Of a DNA stretch of 63,914 nucleotides, positions 8,772-17,696 are shown piece after piece (within the stretch, counting starts at the first letter, position 1; every line of letters starts with the position of its first letter). A program made the position numbers and the translations under genes. The notes under the pieces were generated by a model. It did no database searches. It was given only the letters and a program-made list of their open reading frames with translations, and had not been told where the DNA came from. Origin of the DNA: Novacetimonas cocois (GTDB taxonomy: Bacteria; Pseudomonadota; Alphaproteobacteria; Acetobacterales; Acetobacteraceae); the NCBI RefSeq assembly GCF_003311635.1, contig NZ_QEXL01000005.1, positions 122,288 through 186,201 on the forward strand. The letters run 5' to 3'.

Positions 8772-9557
8772 GTGGCGCCCGATCGTCTGACGCAAATCCG
8801 CCGCTATCTTTACCTGAACGGCGCGACAGGTGTTCATGAACTGGCGGAAAAGGTGGATGCGTCGCTGGCGACGATCCGGCGCGACCTGCAGCGGCTGGAA
8901 GAGCAGGGCATCATCATCCGGACGCATGGCGGCGCGACGATCGCTGATTCCGTGGGGCTGGAAATCGCGTTCGAAGCCCGCGAAAACCAGAATCTGGAGG
9001 ATAAGCGCGCCATCGCGGATGCCGCCTTTGCCATGCTGCGTCCCAATACGGCGGTCTTTCTGGATGCCGGGACCACGGTTTTGCAACTGGCGCGGCGGCT
9101 GCGGCTGGACCCCATGCCGCTGACGGTGTTTTCCAACAATATCTGCGTGGCGGAAGCCCTGATGGGCATCGACTGCATCCAGATCATCCTGCTGGGCGGT
9201 CGCGTGCGGCAGAGTAACCGCAGCGTTGTCGGCGCGCTGTCGGAACAGGTGATCGAAGGCCTGTGGTTCGATCAGCTGTATCTGGGGGCCAGCGCGGTGC
9301 AGCCGGACAACACCATCGCAACGCCGGACAGCGATGAGGCCAGCCTGAATGCCGCGATGCTCAAACATGCAAGCGAACGCTATCTTCTGGTCGATAGCGG
9401 CAAATTCGGCCGTCACTCCACCTATCGCGTGGGGCGCCTTGACCAGATCACGCAGATCTTTACCGACGCCAACCTGGGTGAGGAATGGGTTGCCCGCATG
9501 CAGCAGCTCAACATTCCCCTGACGCAGCCCGAGGCCCTGATCGAAGACGCGGTCTGA
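8772..9557 (+). CDS. DeoR/GlpR-family transcriptional regulator
   Basis: A 261-residue regulator. The N-terminal HTH reads RLTQIRRYLYLNGATGVHEL, then AEKVDASLATIRRDLQRLEE and GIIIRTHGGA, the DeoR signature. The C-terminal half is a DeoR sugar-phosphate sensor domain of the isomerase-like fold (TAVFLDAGTTVLQLARRL; VDSGKFGRHSTYRV). The GTG at 8772 is preferred: GGGAGAA lies six bases upstream and the protein then starts right at the HTH. An ATG 105 bases earlier falls on the terminator hairpin. Given its position it is the likely controller of the amino-sugar locus, comparable to AgaR of proteobacterial GalNAc regulons, which is also DeoR-type. The effector would be an amino-sugar phosphate, by inference. 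Confidence 0.88.
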   Translation: MAPDRLTQIRRYLYLNGATGVHELAEKVDASLATIRRDLQRLEEQGIIIRTHGGATIADSVGLEIAFEARENQNLEDKRAIADAAFAMLRPNTAVFLDAGTTVLQLARRLRLDPMPLTVFSNNICVAEALMGIDCIQIILLGGRVRQSNRSVVGALSEQVIEGLWFDQLYLGASAVQPDNTIATPDSDEASLNAAMLKHASERYLLVDSGKFGRHSTYRVGRLDQITQIFTDANLGEEWVARMQQLNIPLTQPEALIEDAV

Positions 9558-9694
9558 TCCGGACCGCGCCTGTCGTCATATTTATCCCCCATCTGTCTGG
9601 CGCAGCGTGAAAGACGGTTTCAAAAGCCTGTCTTCGAAACGTGCCGCATGTCATGGCGGGGGCTGTGCAGCTCCTTGAAAAAGACTTTCGTGAA

Positions 9695-9717
9695 CGCCGC
9701 CCTTTCAAAAGGCGGCG
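9695..9717. terminator. Bidirectional hairpin between convergent genes
   Basis: Perfect 7-base arms CGCCGCC (9695-9701) and GGCGGCG (9711-9717) enclose a loop rich in T then A (CTTTCAAAA). It lies between the stops of the DeoR gene and the convergent oxidoreductase gene. The flanking text (CTTGAAAAAGACTTTCGTGAA at 9674-9694) resembles the repeat family described at 29531, 38241 and 63065. Confidence 0.6.
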
Positions 9718-9732
9718 CAGGATGGACGAAAG

Positions 9733-10890
9733 TCATTCTTCACTGGCAAGTGCGGCATCAAAGCGCGCCCAGCTGTCGCCAAGTTCGACCACGGTTTTCG
9801 TTCGGCGTGCCTGTTCGATCATGAAAATCAGCAGGCCGGCCTCCAGCGCGTCGATGGCGGATACCGGCAGGGGGCGACCCTTCGTGACGTGATCGTACAC
9901 ATCGGCCGCCATCTGTTCATCCGCGCCATAATGTACCGACAGGGCGGTACTGCGGGGGAATTCCCGGTCGATGACGCATTCGCTGGTGCGGGCATCATGC
10001 ATCCTGAGGAAGCCGCGAATGAAGTCGCCTTCCGCCATTCCTTTCGCCCCGATGATGCAGAAACGACGGAACTGGTCCGCGACGTTGCTGTTGGCATGAA
10101 AGGCAAGGGATGCGCCATTGGCGTATTCGATCAGCGCGGTCTGGCTGTCGACGATGTCGGCATCGCTGTCGAAAACCCTGTCCGTGCCCATCCAGCCGCT
10201 TGGCTTGCGGAAATAGACCTCGGTGTCATTGGCGCCCCAGTTCGTCGGCATGTTTTCGGGGGTAAAGCTGCGACGGCCGCCGAAACTTGCAACCCGCATG
10301 GGACGGGCGCCCACGATGCTGTTGTAAAGGTCAAGGTCATGACAGCATTTTTCCATAAGGAAGCCGCCAGAATATTTGTCGTAACGACGCCAGTCCCGCA
10401 TGAAGAACGCCCCATGGAATGGCGCGATATGTTCCGCGGCCTCGATGGAGGCGATGTTGCCCAGGATCCCTTCGGCCTGTGCGCGACGCAGTTCGGTATA
10501 GAGCGGGGCATAACGCATCACCAGGCCGACCATCAGCTGGTCCGCAGGAAAGCGTGACAGGAGGCGCGCCAGTTCGAGCGTCTGCTCCAGATCCGTGACA
10601 ACCGGCTTTTCACTGAAAATCTTCACGCCATGTTCAAGGCCAAGGCGGATATGTTCAAGATGGCAGAAATTCGGGGACCCGACCATCAGGAGGTCGAGTT
10701 TCTCCGTCTCCAGCATGTCCTCCAGCGTGGAGAAATGTCGTCCTGCCCCGATGTCCCGTTCCTGCATGGACGGCAGTCCGGCAGGGTCGGGATCGACATA
10801 TCCCACGATCTGGAAATCCGGACGGACCTGCGTGAAGACATGGGCCAGATAGCCCAGCCGGTAGCCAAGCCCAACGATGCCAACTTTCAT
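9733..10890 (-). CDS. Gfo/Idh/MocA-family NAD(P)-dependent oxidoreductase
   Basis: A 385-residue protein. The N-terminal Rossmann fold begins KVGIVGLGYRLGYLA, with VGYVDPDP marking the end of strand 2 and FSEKPVV (about 93-99) the EKP motif of the family. The C-terminal alpha/beta substrate domain follows (KYSGGFLMEKCCHDLDLYN at about 174-192). Members oxidise or epimerise sugars and inositols; some (GH109) use NAD transiently to cleave alpha-GalNAc linkages. Which of these applies cannot be decided here, though a GalNAc-related role fits the neighbours. The ATG at 10890 is used; a TTG at 10899 is an alternative. It is downstream of and co-directional with the permease gene (18-base gap). Confidence 0.85.
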   Translation of the reverse strand: MKVGIVGLGYRLGYLAHVFTQVRPDFQIVGYVDPDPAGLPSMQERDIGAGRHFSTLEDMLETEKLDLLMVGSPNFCHLEHIRLGLEHGVKIFSEKPVVTDLEQTLELARLLSRFPADQLMVGLVMRYAPLYTELRRAQAEGILGNIASIEAAEHIAPFHGAFFMRDWRRYDKYSGGFLMEKCCHDLDLYNSIVGARPMRVASFGGRRSFTPENMPTNWGANDTEVYFRKPSGWMGTDRVFDSDADIVDSQTALIEYANGASLAFHANSNVADQFRRFCIIGAKGMAEGDFIRGFLRMHDARTSECVIDREFPRSTALSVHYGADEQMAADVYDHVTKGRPLPVSAIDALEAGLLIFMIEQARRTKTVVELGDSWARFDAALASEE

Positions 10891-10908
10891 TCTTTTCAAT
10901 GCTCCATC

Positions 10909-12267
10909 TTACAGGACAGGGGTTTGCGTTACGGGATTTCCGGACTGCCTTTCCCTTGTGGCGGGCACGTCCCGGCGCGCCGCCCACAGGGCATAGGAAA
11001 GGATGAACAGGTAGGAAGGTATGAGAATGCCGCCAAAGGCGACCGTGAAACCGTAGGTCGTGGCCAGCCAGACAAACAGTTTGGGTAGGACCGCGCCGCC
11101 GCTGACGGCCATGACGGTAATGGCGGTGCCATGCAGGGTGCGACGTCCCAGCCCCTCGATGGCGACGGGATAGAGGGAAGGCCACATCATGGCGTCGGAA
11201 AAGCCCAGCGCCGCCATGCACAGTACCGACGTCATGCCCGTTGTCAGGACGGCGCCCCCCGACAGGATCACCCCGACCGCCGCGGCAAACGCCAGATAGG
11301 ACAGCTGTGACATGACGCGGGGGATCATGATCAGGCCACATACATAGCCCACGATCATCATGCAGAAGGTCAGGGACGTAAAAAACTTGGTATTGTCGAT
11401 ATCAAGGCCCAGATGATCGCCATAGGTGCCGATGGCGTCCCCCGCGATGGCCTCCACCCCCACATAAAGGAACAGGCACGCCGCCCCCAGCCACAGCTGT
11501 GGGCGCCACCTGCGTTGCAGGTCCGTCGCCGGACGGGACGTGGCCTGCGGTTCGGCCACATGGAAATGCAGCGGTGGCAGGGAAATGAAGCGGATGGATA
11601 ATGCCGTTATCGCAAGGCCGACCGCCAGAACAAGGTAGGGAACGACGATCTGGTGGGCAAAATGGCTTATCAGCACGGCCCTTTGTCCCGGATCCGTGGT
11701 AACGGCAAGGGCGCGGGTCGTACTGCCGAGCGCCCGTAATGTCGTTTTCCCGAAAATGACGGGCGCGATGATACCGGCCGCCTTGTTGCACAGCCCCATG
11801 ATTGCGATGCGCCGCGCGGCCGTGTGGAATGGCCCCATGCCCGTGACATACGGGTTGATGGTGATGCCCAGCAGGGTCACGCTACAGCCGGTCAGGAACA
11901 GTGCGGCCAGTCCCCCCGGATAGAACCGCGCGGCGGAACAGGCCGCAAAGCCCACGCATCCCCCCGCCATTCCCAGCAGCGCCAGCATCATGCCGGATTT
12001 CGCGCCGACCCGCCCCGTCACCCATGCGCAGGGGAAAGCCCCCAGCAGGTGGGCGGAATAAAAAACGGTTGGGATAAGAAAGGTACTGTTGTCATCAAGG
12101 GAAAATGAAAGTCTGGAAAATGCGATCAGCGGACCGTTGAGCCATGTCATGACCCCGATGATGAAAAACAGGAATCCCATCAGGGTCACCAGACGGGAAG
12201 GGGCCGATACAGGGCGATGCTGCGCCGTCAGTGACATGGGCGATGGTCTGGATGGTGCGAAAGTCAT
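10909..12267 (-). CDS. MFS sugar permease, FucP/NagP-like
   Basis: A 452-residue integral membrane protein with about 12 hydrophobic segments. The first is LMGFLFFIIGVMTWLNGPLI, typical of the fucose/glucose-galactose/GlcNAc proton symporter branch of the MFS (FucP, GluP, NagP). In Xanthomonas and Shewanella such NagP or AgaP permeases carry GlcNAc or GalNAc and sit beside TonB receptors, kinases and hexosaminidases, as here. The ATG at 12267 has GGGAAG seven bases upstream; the in-frame ATG at 12330 would give a poorly supported longer N-terminus. It should bring free amino sugar into the cytoplasm for the BadF-type kinase. It is divergent from the TonB receptor gene. Confidence 0.85.
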   Translation of the reverse strand: MTFAPSRPSPMSLTAQHRPVSAPSRLVTLMGFLFFIIGVMTWLNGPLIAFSRLSFSLDDNSTFLIPTVFYSAHLLGAFPCAWVTGRVGAKSGMMLALLGMAGGCVGFAACSAARFYPGGLAALFLTGCSVTLLGITINPYVTGMGPFHTAARRIAIMGLCNKAAGIIAPVIFGKTTLRALGSTTRALAVTTDPGQRAVLISHFAHQIVVPYLVLAVGLAITALSIRFISLPPLHFHVAEPQATSRPATDLQRRWRPQLWLGAACLFLYVGVEAIAGDAIGTYGDHLGLDIDNTKFFTSLTFCMMIVGYVCGLIMIPRVMSQLSYLAFAAAVGVILSGGAVLTTGMTSVLCMAALGFSDAMMWPSLYPVAIEGLGRRTLHGTAITVMAVSGGAVLPKLFVWLATTYGFTVAFGGILIPSYLFILSYALWAARRDVPATRERQSGNPVTQTPVL

Positions 12268-12833
12268 GCATGAACTTCCCTGCGGCATTCCCACGACGTC
12301 ATCATGGGCCGCGCATATTGTCACATGCAAGCATGAAAATGATCGGTTTCGTCATATTGTCGACATGATCTGCCTCCAGGGCGGAACGATGTGGTTATTT
12401 CATTGATATCGTGACGCATGGATTTTTCCGGATTTTGCGATGCGTCTGATTCGATCATAAAAATGATCGAATCCCGTTACGTATTGGCACCATGCACGCG
12501 GCAGCATGATTGCACACCATTTGGTGTTCATAACTAAGTATATGATATAAATATATGTTTCTTTCAAATACAGATACATATTCTACTGATTTCCATCGTT
12601 CCGGATGTTACATCAAGGAGTGTGGGAAAAGTCACACATGGCATGTTTCTGGGGCGGAAAAGACCCATATCCGAAAAAATGATCGTTTCGATTAAAATAT
12701 GTCTTGAAATGTGCGCGTTTATGACGCCACAAATCTTTCTGAGATCGGAACGAAATCGCGACTGCCATCATGACCCGTCGTGATCCGGCTACAGATTCAT
12801 AAAGTCCTCGTCCCAGAAGAAACGGTGGAGAAG
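12268..12833. promoter_or_regulatory. Long divergent control region between permease and TonB receptor
   Basis: About 565 AT-richer bases with no supported gene. It contains a perfect inverted repeat: arms GATTCGATCAT (12448-12458) and ATGATCGAATC (12463-12473), four bases apart. The half-site ATGATCG recurs at about 12339-12345 followed by GTTTCG, and at about 12679-12685 followed by TTTCG. TTTCG-type elements are what DeoR proteins commonly bind, so these are candidate operators for the DeoR regulator. The start codon of the receptor at 12834 is preceded by GGTGGAG. Confidence 0.55.
12448..12473. promoter_or_regulatory. Perfect 11-base inverted repeat (candidate operator)
   Basis: The arms GATTCGATCAT and ATGATCGAATC are exact reverse complements with a four-A spacer. 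The site is in the middle of the permease/TonB-receptor divergent region, about 180 bases from the permease start and 360 from the receptor start. It has no T run after it, so an operator is more likely than a terminator. Confidence 0.55.
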
Positions 12834-15305
12834 ATGGTGCTGAACCCAAGCAGGAAGACCCTGATCCTATGTTGCACAACCTTCATTGCCCTTGATACGG
12901 GGGCTCTGCTGTCCAGGGCGCTGGCGCAGACCACACTTGCGCATGATGCGCGGCATGCCAGAACGTCCGCATCGCAGTCCACGCCCAAAAAGGGCGCAGC
13001 CGCCAAAACAGCGAAAACCGCGGCCACGCCTGCCGGCGTGCAGGCAGATGGCAAGGCGGAGGTACTGACCGTTCATGCAAACGGCATCAGTTCGGCCACG
13101 GGCGTTACGAACACGACGCCGGGCGGGGGGCTGATGGCCGTGCAGACGGCGGCGCGTTCGCAAAGCGGCATGACGCGCGATTACATCGCCAAGCAGAGTC
13201 CCGCCGTCTCCCCCGGCGTAATGCTGTCGGCCATGCCCGGCGTGGTTGGCGGTGCGTCGGATCCGTATGGCGGATCAACGCATGACGGGCTGACGGTGCG
13301 TGGCCTGACGCAGGGGGAAATCGGTTTCGTCATGCAGGGCATACCGCTGGGCGATCCGGTCAATCCCAATATCTTCAGCGCGGACATGGTTGATAACGAA
13401 AACCTGTCCGCCGTGACCCTGACGCAGGGAAGCAGCGATATCTCCGCGCCATTCTACAGCGCTGTCGGCGGCCAGGTGAAGATGGATACCATAACCCCAA
13501 GCTCGCGCTTTGGCGGTCTGGTGGACCTGAGTTACGGCAACAACAACATGCGTCGCGAATTCATCCGTCTGGATTCCGGTGAACTCGGCCATACGGGCAT
13601 TCGCGCCTATGTTTCATATTCGAACAACCATTATGACCAGTGGCGCGGTCCGGGCGGGGTGGATCGCAGCCATATCGATTTCAAGGCCATCAAGGAATGG
13701 GGCGACGGCAACAGCATCACCGCCAATTTCGGATGGAACCACCAGACGGCCCAGTCGCTGCGTTATCCCACGATGGCGCAGTACCAGGAATTCGGAAACA
13801 ACTATAACTGGGATACCAACTATACGCCCGGCGATACCAGCTATCACAAATTCCATACGACGCAGCGTGTCGATACGCTCGGCAGCCTCCAGCTTCACCT
13901 GAACCTGCATCACGGACTGACGCTGGATGTCACGCCTTATTATATCGCGGATGCGGGCATGTATAACGGTGGCGAAAACCTCAGCGCCACCGGCAGTTAC
14001 CAGGGCAGCCAGCCGCTGGGCACGCTTGACCTGCCCTATGCGACCAATGGCGTCACCACCGCGATGAGCTTTGACCATGAATTTGAATCGACAGGCGGCA
14101 TCACGACGCAGCTGTCATGGAAAAAAGGTAACAATACCCTCAGCGTTGGTGACTGGTATGCCTATCTCCAGCATTCCGAACTCGAATCCTTCACGCCGGC
14201 GGATTACACCGGGGGCGTCAGCAATTCTTTCGGCAATGACGCGATCAAGGTCAATGGGCAGATCCTGACGGGATACAACATCAATTTCAAACAGCAGACG
14301 AACGCCCTGTTCATCAATGACCGTTATGCCGCGCTGCATGGAAAGCTGATACTTGAAGCCGGCTTCCGCGAAGTCATGATCAACCGCATCGCCACCAACG
14401 ACATCCCCGGCGAAAACATGCAGGACCAGAGTGGCGGGCCGTACCTTAATGGCGGAAACTATGCCGAACCGCTGCCGGAGGTCTCCGCCACCTATTTCAT
14501 TACCCCGCATGACCAGATCTATGTAAATGGCACGACCTCGTTCCGTGCGCCGGGGTCCGAAGAAATCTATGTTGACCTGTGGGATCCCAACGGGGGCGGC
14601 GTGCCGACCATGCAGCGTCAGGCCAATCCCAAGTCGGAATTCGCGATCGGTGAAGAAGTTGGTTACCGGCACAAGGGTTTTGTCAACTTCTCGCTCGCCG
14701 CGTTCAATTACAACCTTGTCCATCACCAGGTCAATTCGTCCAACTATATCGGCACCGAACTCGTCACGCAGCCGATCGACATGGGGGGTGAGACCATCCG
14801 TGGCTTCCAGGCGGAAATCGGGCTGCGTCCGTGGCATCATTTCAGCCCGTATATCGCCTTCCAGTACCTGCATACGACCATCGACAGCAACTTCAAGGAA
14901 GGGAATGTCTATCTTCCGACCGCAGGCAAGACCATGGTCATGAGCCCGACCGAAAGTGGCTCGGCCGGCATCAATTATGATAACGGCCACTTTTTCGGCA
15001 ACCTGTTCGTCAGCTGGGCCGGACGGCAGTATTCGACCTTCATGAATGACCAGTCCCTTCCGGCCTATGCCGTGGGCAACCTCACTGCCGGTTACCGTTT
15101 CGGCAATTTTTCCTACCTGAAACATCCCCAGATCCAGATCAACGTCACCAATTTCGCTAATGCGCACTACCTGTCGGGGGTTTATGGATATACGGCCAAT
15201 GCGCGGTCCGTGAATGTCGGCGGGACAACGGTCAAAGGCAGCGCCCCGACCTATTTCGTTGGCGCGACGCCTGCGGTCATCTGTTCTGTCACGACGGGGT
15301 TCTGA
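12834..15305 (+). CDS. TonB-dependent outer-membrane receptor
   Basis: An 823-residue outer-membrane receptor. A signal-peptide-like start (LILCCTTFIALDTGALLSRALA) is followed by a low-complexity Ala/Thr/Lys stretch. The plug domain is recognisable from PGVMLSAMPGVVGG, DGLTVRGLTQGEIGFVMQGI and the run SAVTLTQGSSD. The beta-barrel shows typical alternating Tyr/Asn-rich strands and ends in Phe. No CarboxypepD-like or secretin extension is evident. The ATG at 12834 with GGTGGAG upstream is chosen over a GTG at 12780. It is followed after 4 bases by the GH89 gene, so receptor and enzyme are one transcript. The likely cargo is an amino-sugar oligosaccharide, by context. Confidence 0.92.
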   Translation: MVLNPSRKTLILCCTTFIALDTGALLSRALAQTTLAHDARHARTSASQSTPKKGAAAKTAKTAATPAGVQADGKAEVLTVHANGISSATGVTNTTPGGGLMAVQTAARSQSGMTRDYIAKQSPAVSPGVMLSAMPGVVGGASDPYGGSTHDGLTVRGLTQGEIGFVMQGIPLGDPVNPNIFSADMVDNENLSAVTLTQGSSDISAPFYSAVGGQVKMDTITPSSRFGGLVDLSYGNNNMRREFIRLDSGELGHTGIRAYVSYSNNHYDQWRGPGGVDRSHIDFKAIKEWGDGNSITANFGWNHQTAQSLRYPTMAQYQEFGNNYNWDTNYTPGDTSYHKFHTTQRVDTLGSLQLHLNLHHGLTLDVTPYYIADAGMYNGGENLSATGSYQGSQPLGTLDLPYATNGVTTAMSFDHEFESTGGITTQLSWKKGNNTLSVGDWYAYLQHSELESFTPADYTGGVSNSFGNDAIKVNGQILTGYNINFKQQTNALFINDRYAALHGKLILEAGFREVMINRIATNDIPGENMQDQSGGPYLNGGNYAEPLPEVSATYFITPHDQIYVNGTTSFRAPGSEEIYVDLWDPNGGGVPTMQRQANPKSEFAIGEEVGYRHKGFVNFSLAAFNYNLVHHQVNSSNYIGTELVTQPIDMGGETIRGFQAEIGLRPWHHFSPYIAFQYLHTTIDSNFKEGNVYLPTAGKTMVMSPTESGSAGINYDNGHFFGNLFVSWAGRQYSTFMNDQSLPAYAVGNLTAGYRFGNFSYLKHPQIQINVTNFANAHYLSGVYGYTANARSVNVGGTTVKGSAPTYFVGATPAVICSVTTGF

Positions 15306-15309
15306 TCTG

Positions 15310-17568
15310 ATGAAAAACAGGAACTCCGCATCTTCTCCCCGTCATTCCCGCAGGATCGGCTACCGGAAATGGCTGAACGGGGCCAGTGCCCTTCTGCTCG
15401 CCGGCGGGATTGCCACCGCCGCGGGCAGCGCGCGCGCCGATGATATCCAGGCGGCGCGCGACGTGGTGGCGCGGCTGCTGCCCGCGCATGCCGGGCAGAT
15501 CACGCTGGACCTGACGCCCGCGTCAGGCACGGCGGAACGTTACCGCGTATCGGGGCGCAAGGGGCATATCCATGTTACGGGATCAAGCGACAGCGCCATC
15601 CTGTTCGGCCTGAACTGGTATCTGAAATATGTCGTCCATGCCGGGATTTCGCCAAACGAGATAACGCCGCCGGGCATGGCGAAGCTTCCCGCCCCGGACC
15701 ACCCGATCGAAGGAAGCGCCACGTTCCCGTTCCGCTATGCCCTGAATGAAAATACGGACGGATATACGTCCCCGTACTGGAACTGGGATCGGTGGCAGCA
15801 CGAAATCGACATCTATGCGATGAACGGCCTCAACACGCTGCTGATCGAACGGGGGACGGACGCGGTGCTGTACCGCACGTTCATGCGGCTGGGATACAAG
15901 GATGAACAGATACGTGCGTGGCTCAGCATGCCCGCGCATATCAACTGGCAGCTGATGGCCAACATGTGCTGTTACGGCGGGCCGGTGCCGCGTGACCTTA
16001 TCGAAAAACGCGCACAGTCCGCCCGGCAGATCATCGGCCGCCTGCATGAACTGGGGATACAGCCCGTCCTGCCCGGTTTTTACGGCATGGTGCCCGATGA
16101 TTTCGGCAAACGTTTCCCCGATGCACATGTCGTGGACCAGGGGGAGTGGAACCGCTTCCGCCGTCCCGGCTGGCTCGACCCGCGCGATCCGATGTTCGCC
16201 AAAGTTGCTGCCATTTATTATGACGAACAGAAGAAGCTGTTCGGTGACGCGCCTGTCTATGACATCCAGCCGTTTCAGGAGGGCGGAAGCCCCGGCGACG
16301 TGCCGCTGGCCGCTGCGGGGCAGGGGATCCAGAAGGCGCTCGACACCGCCCATCCCGGCGCGATGTGGATGCTGATGGCATGGTATGAGGAACCTGACGC
16401 CCGGATGCTGGCGGGCGTGGATCGCAAGCGCCTGTTCATTGTCGATCTTGAACAGAACACCCGCGTGCGTGAGGACCGGAACAGGGATTTCCAGGGCGCG
16501 CCTTTCCTGTATGGCGGCCTGTGGGATTTCGGAGGACGGACATCGCTGGGCGGATCGTCGTATGATTACGGGGTGCGCCTGCCGGGATTGTGGCAGACGC
16601 AGAAAAACATGATCGGGACCGCCGTCTTCCCCGAAGGGATGGATAACAATCCCTATATATTCGACCTGTTTACCGAGGCCGCATGGCGGCGCGCCGGCGT
16701 GGATACCACGCGCTGGACACAGGATTACGCCGACCGGCGTTATGGGCAGCCCGGCGATGTCCACGCGCGCAGGGCATGGGACCTGCTGTTGCGCAGTGCA
16801 TTTTCCTATCGCGCCACCGGAATTCAGGATTACGGGGAAATCAGCGCCGCCCCGGACTCCCTGTTCAATGCCCAGCCCTCGCTTGATACGCATTCGGCCG
16901 CATGGAATGGGATGAAGGTCCTGCCCTATGACCCGCGCATGCTCCAGTCCGCGCTGGATGAACTGCTGCAGGCGTCCGATGCCGCGCGGGCGACGGCGGC
17001 CTATCGATATGATCTGGTCGATGTCACCCGGCAGGTTGTCGCCAATCAGGCACGTGCTCTCCTGCCACGGATATCCGATGCCTTTGCGGCAAAGGACCGG
17101 GCAGGGCTGCATGCCCTGACGACGCGCTGGCTTGAACTGATGGACCGGCAGGATGCCCTTTTGTCCACCAACGCCTTTTTCCGCGTGGGCACATGGCTGT
17201 CATGGACCCGGTCGTGGAGCAGCGATCCAGCCGAACGCAGCCTGATGGATTATGATGCGCGCGTCATCCTGACGAACTGGGGCGGCAGGACGGCAAGCCA
17301 GGTGGGACACCTGCGCGATTACGCCAACAAGGACTGGGCCGGCCTGACAAAGGATTATTACCGCACCCGCTGGCAGCTTTTCTTCGGCAGTCTCGAGACC
17401 TCGCTTGCCACCGGGCGTCCGCCAAAGGAAATCGACTGGTACAAGGTCGGGGAGGACTGGTGCCGTAACGGTCGCGCCTATTCCGCAACGCCCGAAGGCG
17501 ACAGCTACGCCATCGCGCAGGAAATCCACACCTTTCTTGCGACCGACGGCACGACCGCGACACACTGA
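15310..17568 (+). CDS. GH89 alpha-N-acetylglucosaminidase, secreted
   Basis: A 752-residue exported enzyme. A twin-arginine-rich N-terminus precedes the hydrophobic segment ASALLLAGGIATAAGSARA. The N-terminal alpha/beta domain, the TIM barrel beginning RYALNENTDGYTSPYWNWD, and the helical C-terminal domain match human NAGLU and bacterial GH89. The probable catalytic acids are Glu324 (in PFQEGG, matching TFNEM of NAGLU) and Glu442 (in FPEGM, matching APEGI). The family hydrolyses terminal alpha-linked GlcNAc, as in heparan sulfate or alpha-1,4-capped mucin glycans. GH89 is uncommon in environmental bacteria. It starts 4 bases after the TonB receptor stop and is followed by the GH27 gene. Confidence 0.93.
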   Translation: MKNRNSASSPRHSRRIGYRKWLNGASALLLAGGIATAAGSARADDIQAARDVVARLLPAHAGQITLDLTPASGTAERYRVSGRKGHIHVTGSSDSAILFGLNWYLKYVVHAGISPNEITPPGMAKLPAPDHPIEGSATFPFRYALNENTDGYTSPYWNWDRWQHEIDIYAMNGLNTLLIERGTDAVLYRTFMRLGYKDEQIRAWLSMPAHINWQLMANMCCYGGPVPRDLIEKRAQSARQIIGRLHELGIQPVLPGFYGMVPDDFGKRFPDAHVVDQGEWNRFRRPGWLDPRDPMFAKVAAIYYDEQKKLFGDAPVYDIQPFQEGGSPGDVPLAAAGQGIQKALDTAHPGAMWMLMAWYEEPDARMLAGVDRKRLFIVDLEQNTRVREDRNRDFQGAPFLYGGLWDFGGRTSLGGSSYDYGVRLPGLWQTQKNMIGTAVFPEGMDNNPYIFDLFTEAAWRRAGVDTTRWTQDYADRRYGQPGDVHARRAWDLLLRSAFSYRATGIQDYGEISAAPDSLFNAQPSLDTHSAAWNGMKVLPYDPRMLQSALDELLQASDAARATAAYRYDLVDVTRQVVANQARALLPRISDAFAAKDRAGLHALTTRWLELMDRQDALLSTNAFFRVGTWLSWTRSWSSDPAERSLMDYDARVILTNWGGRTASQVGHLRDYANKDWAGLTKDYYRTRWQLFFGSLETSLATGRPPKEIDWYKVGEDWCRNGRAYSATPEGDSYAIAQEIHTFLATDGTTATH

Positions 17569-17696
17569 CGGATCGGCATCCGCGCCATGACCGTGGTCCG
17601 TCACGGCCATGACGGGGCAACATGAATGGGAATGGCCCCTGTCCGGCGCCGTCCGCGCGATATCGGCAGGGCGAAAGGGAAAGGAAGGCCCGCGAT

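Noticed and set aside
15583-17112. Open frame of 509 codons on the minus strand
   Set aside because: It is antisense to the GH89 gene, whose catalytic motifs are intact.
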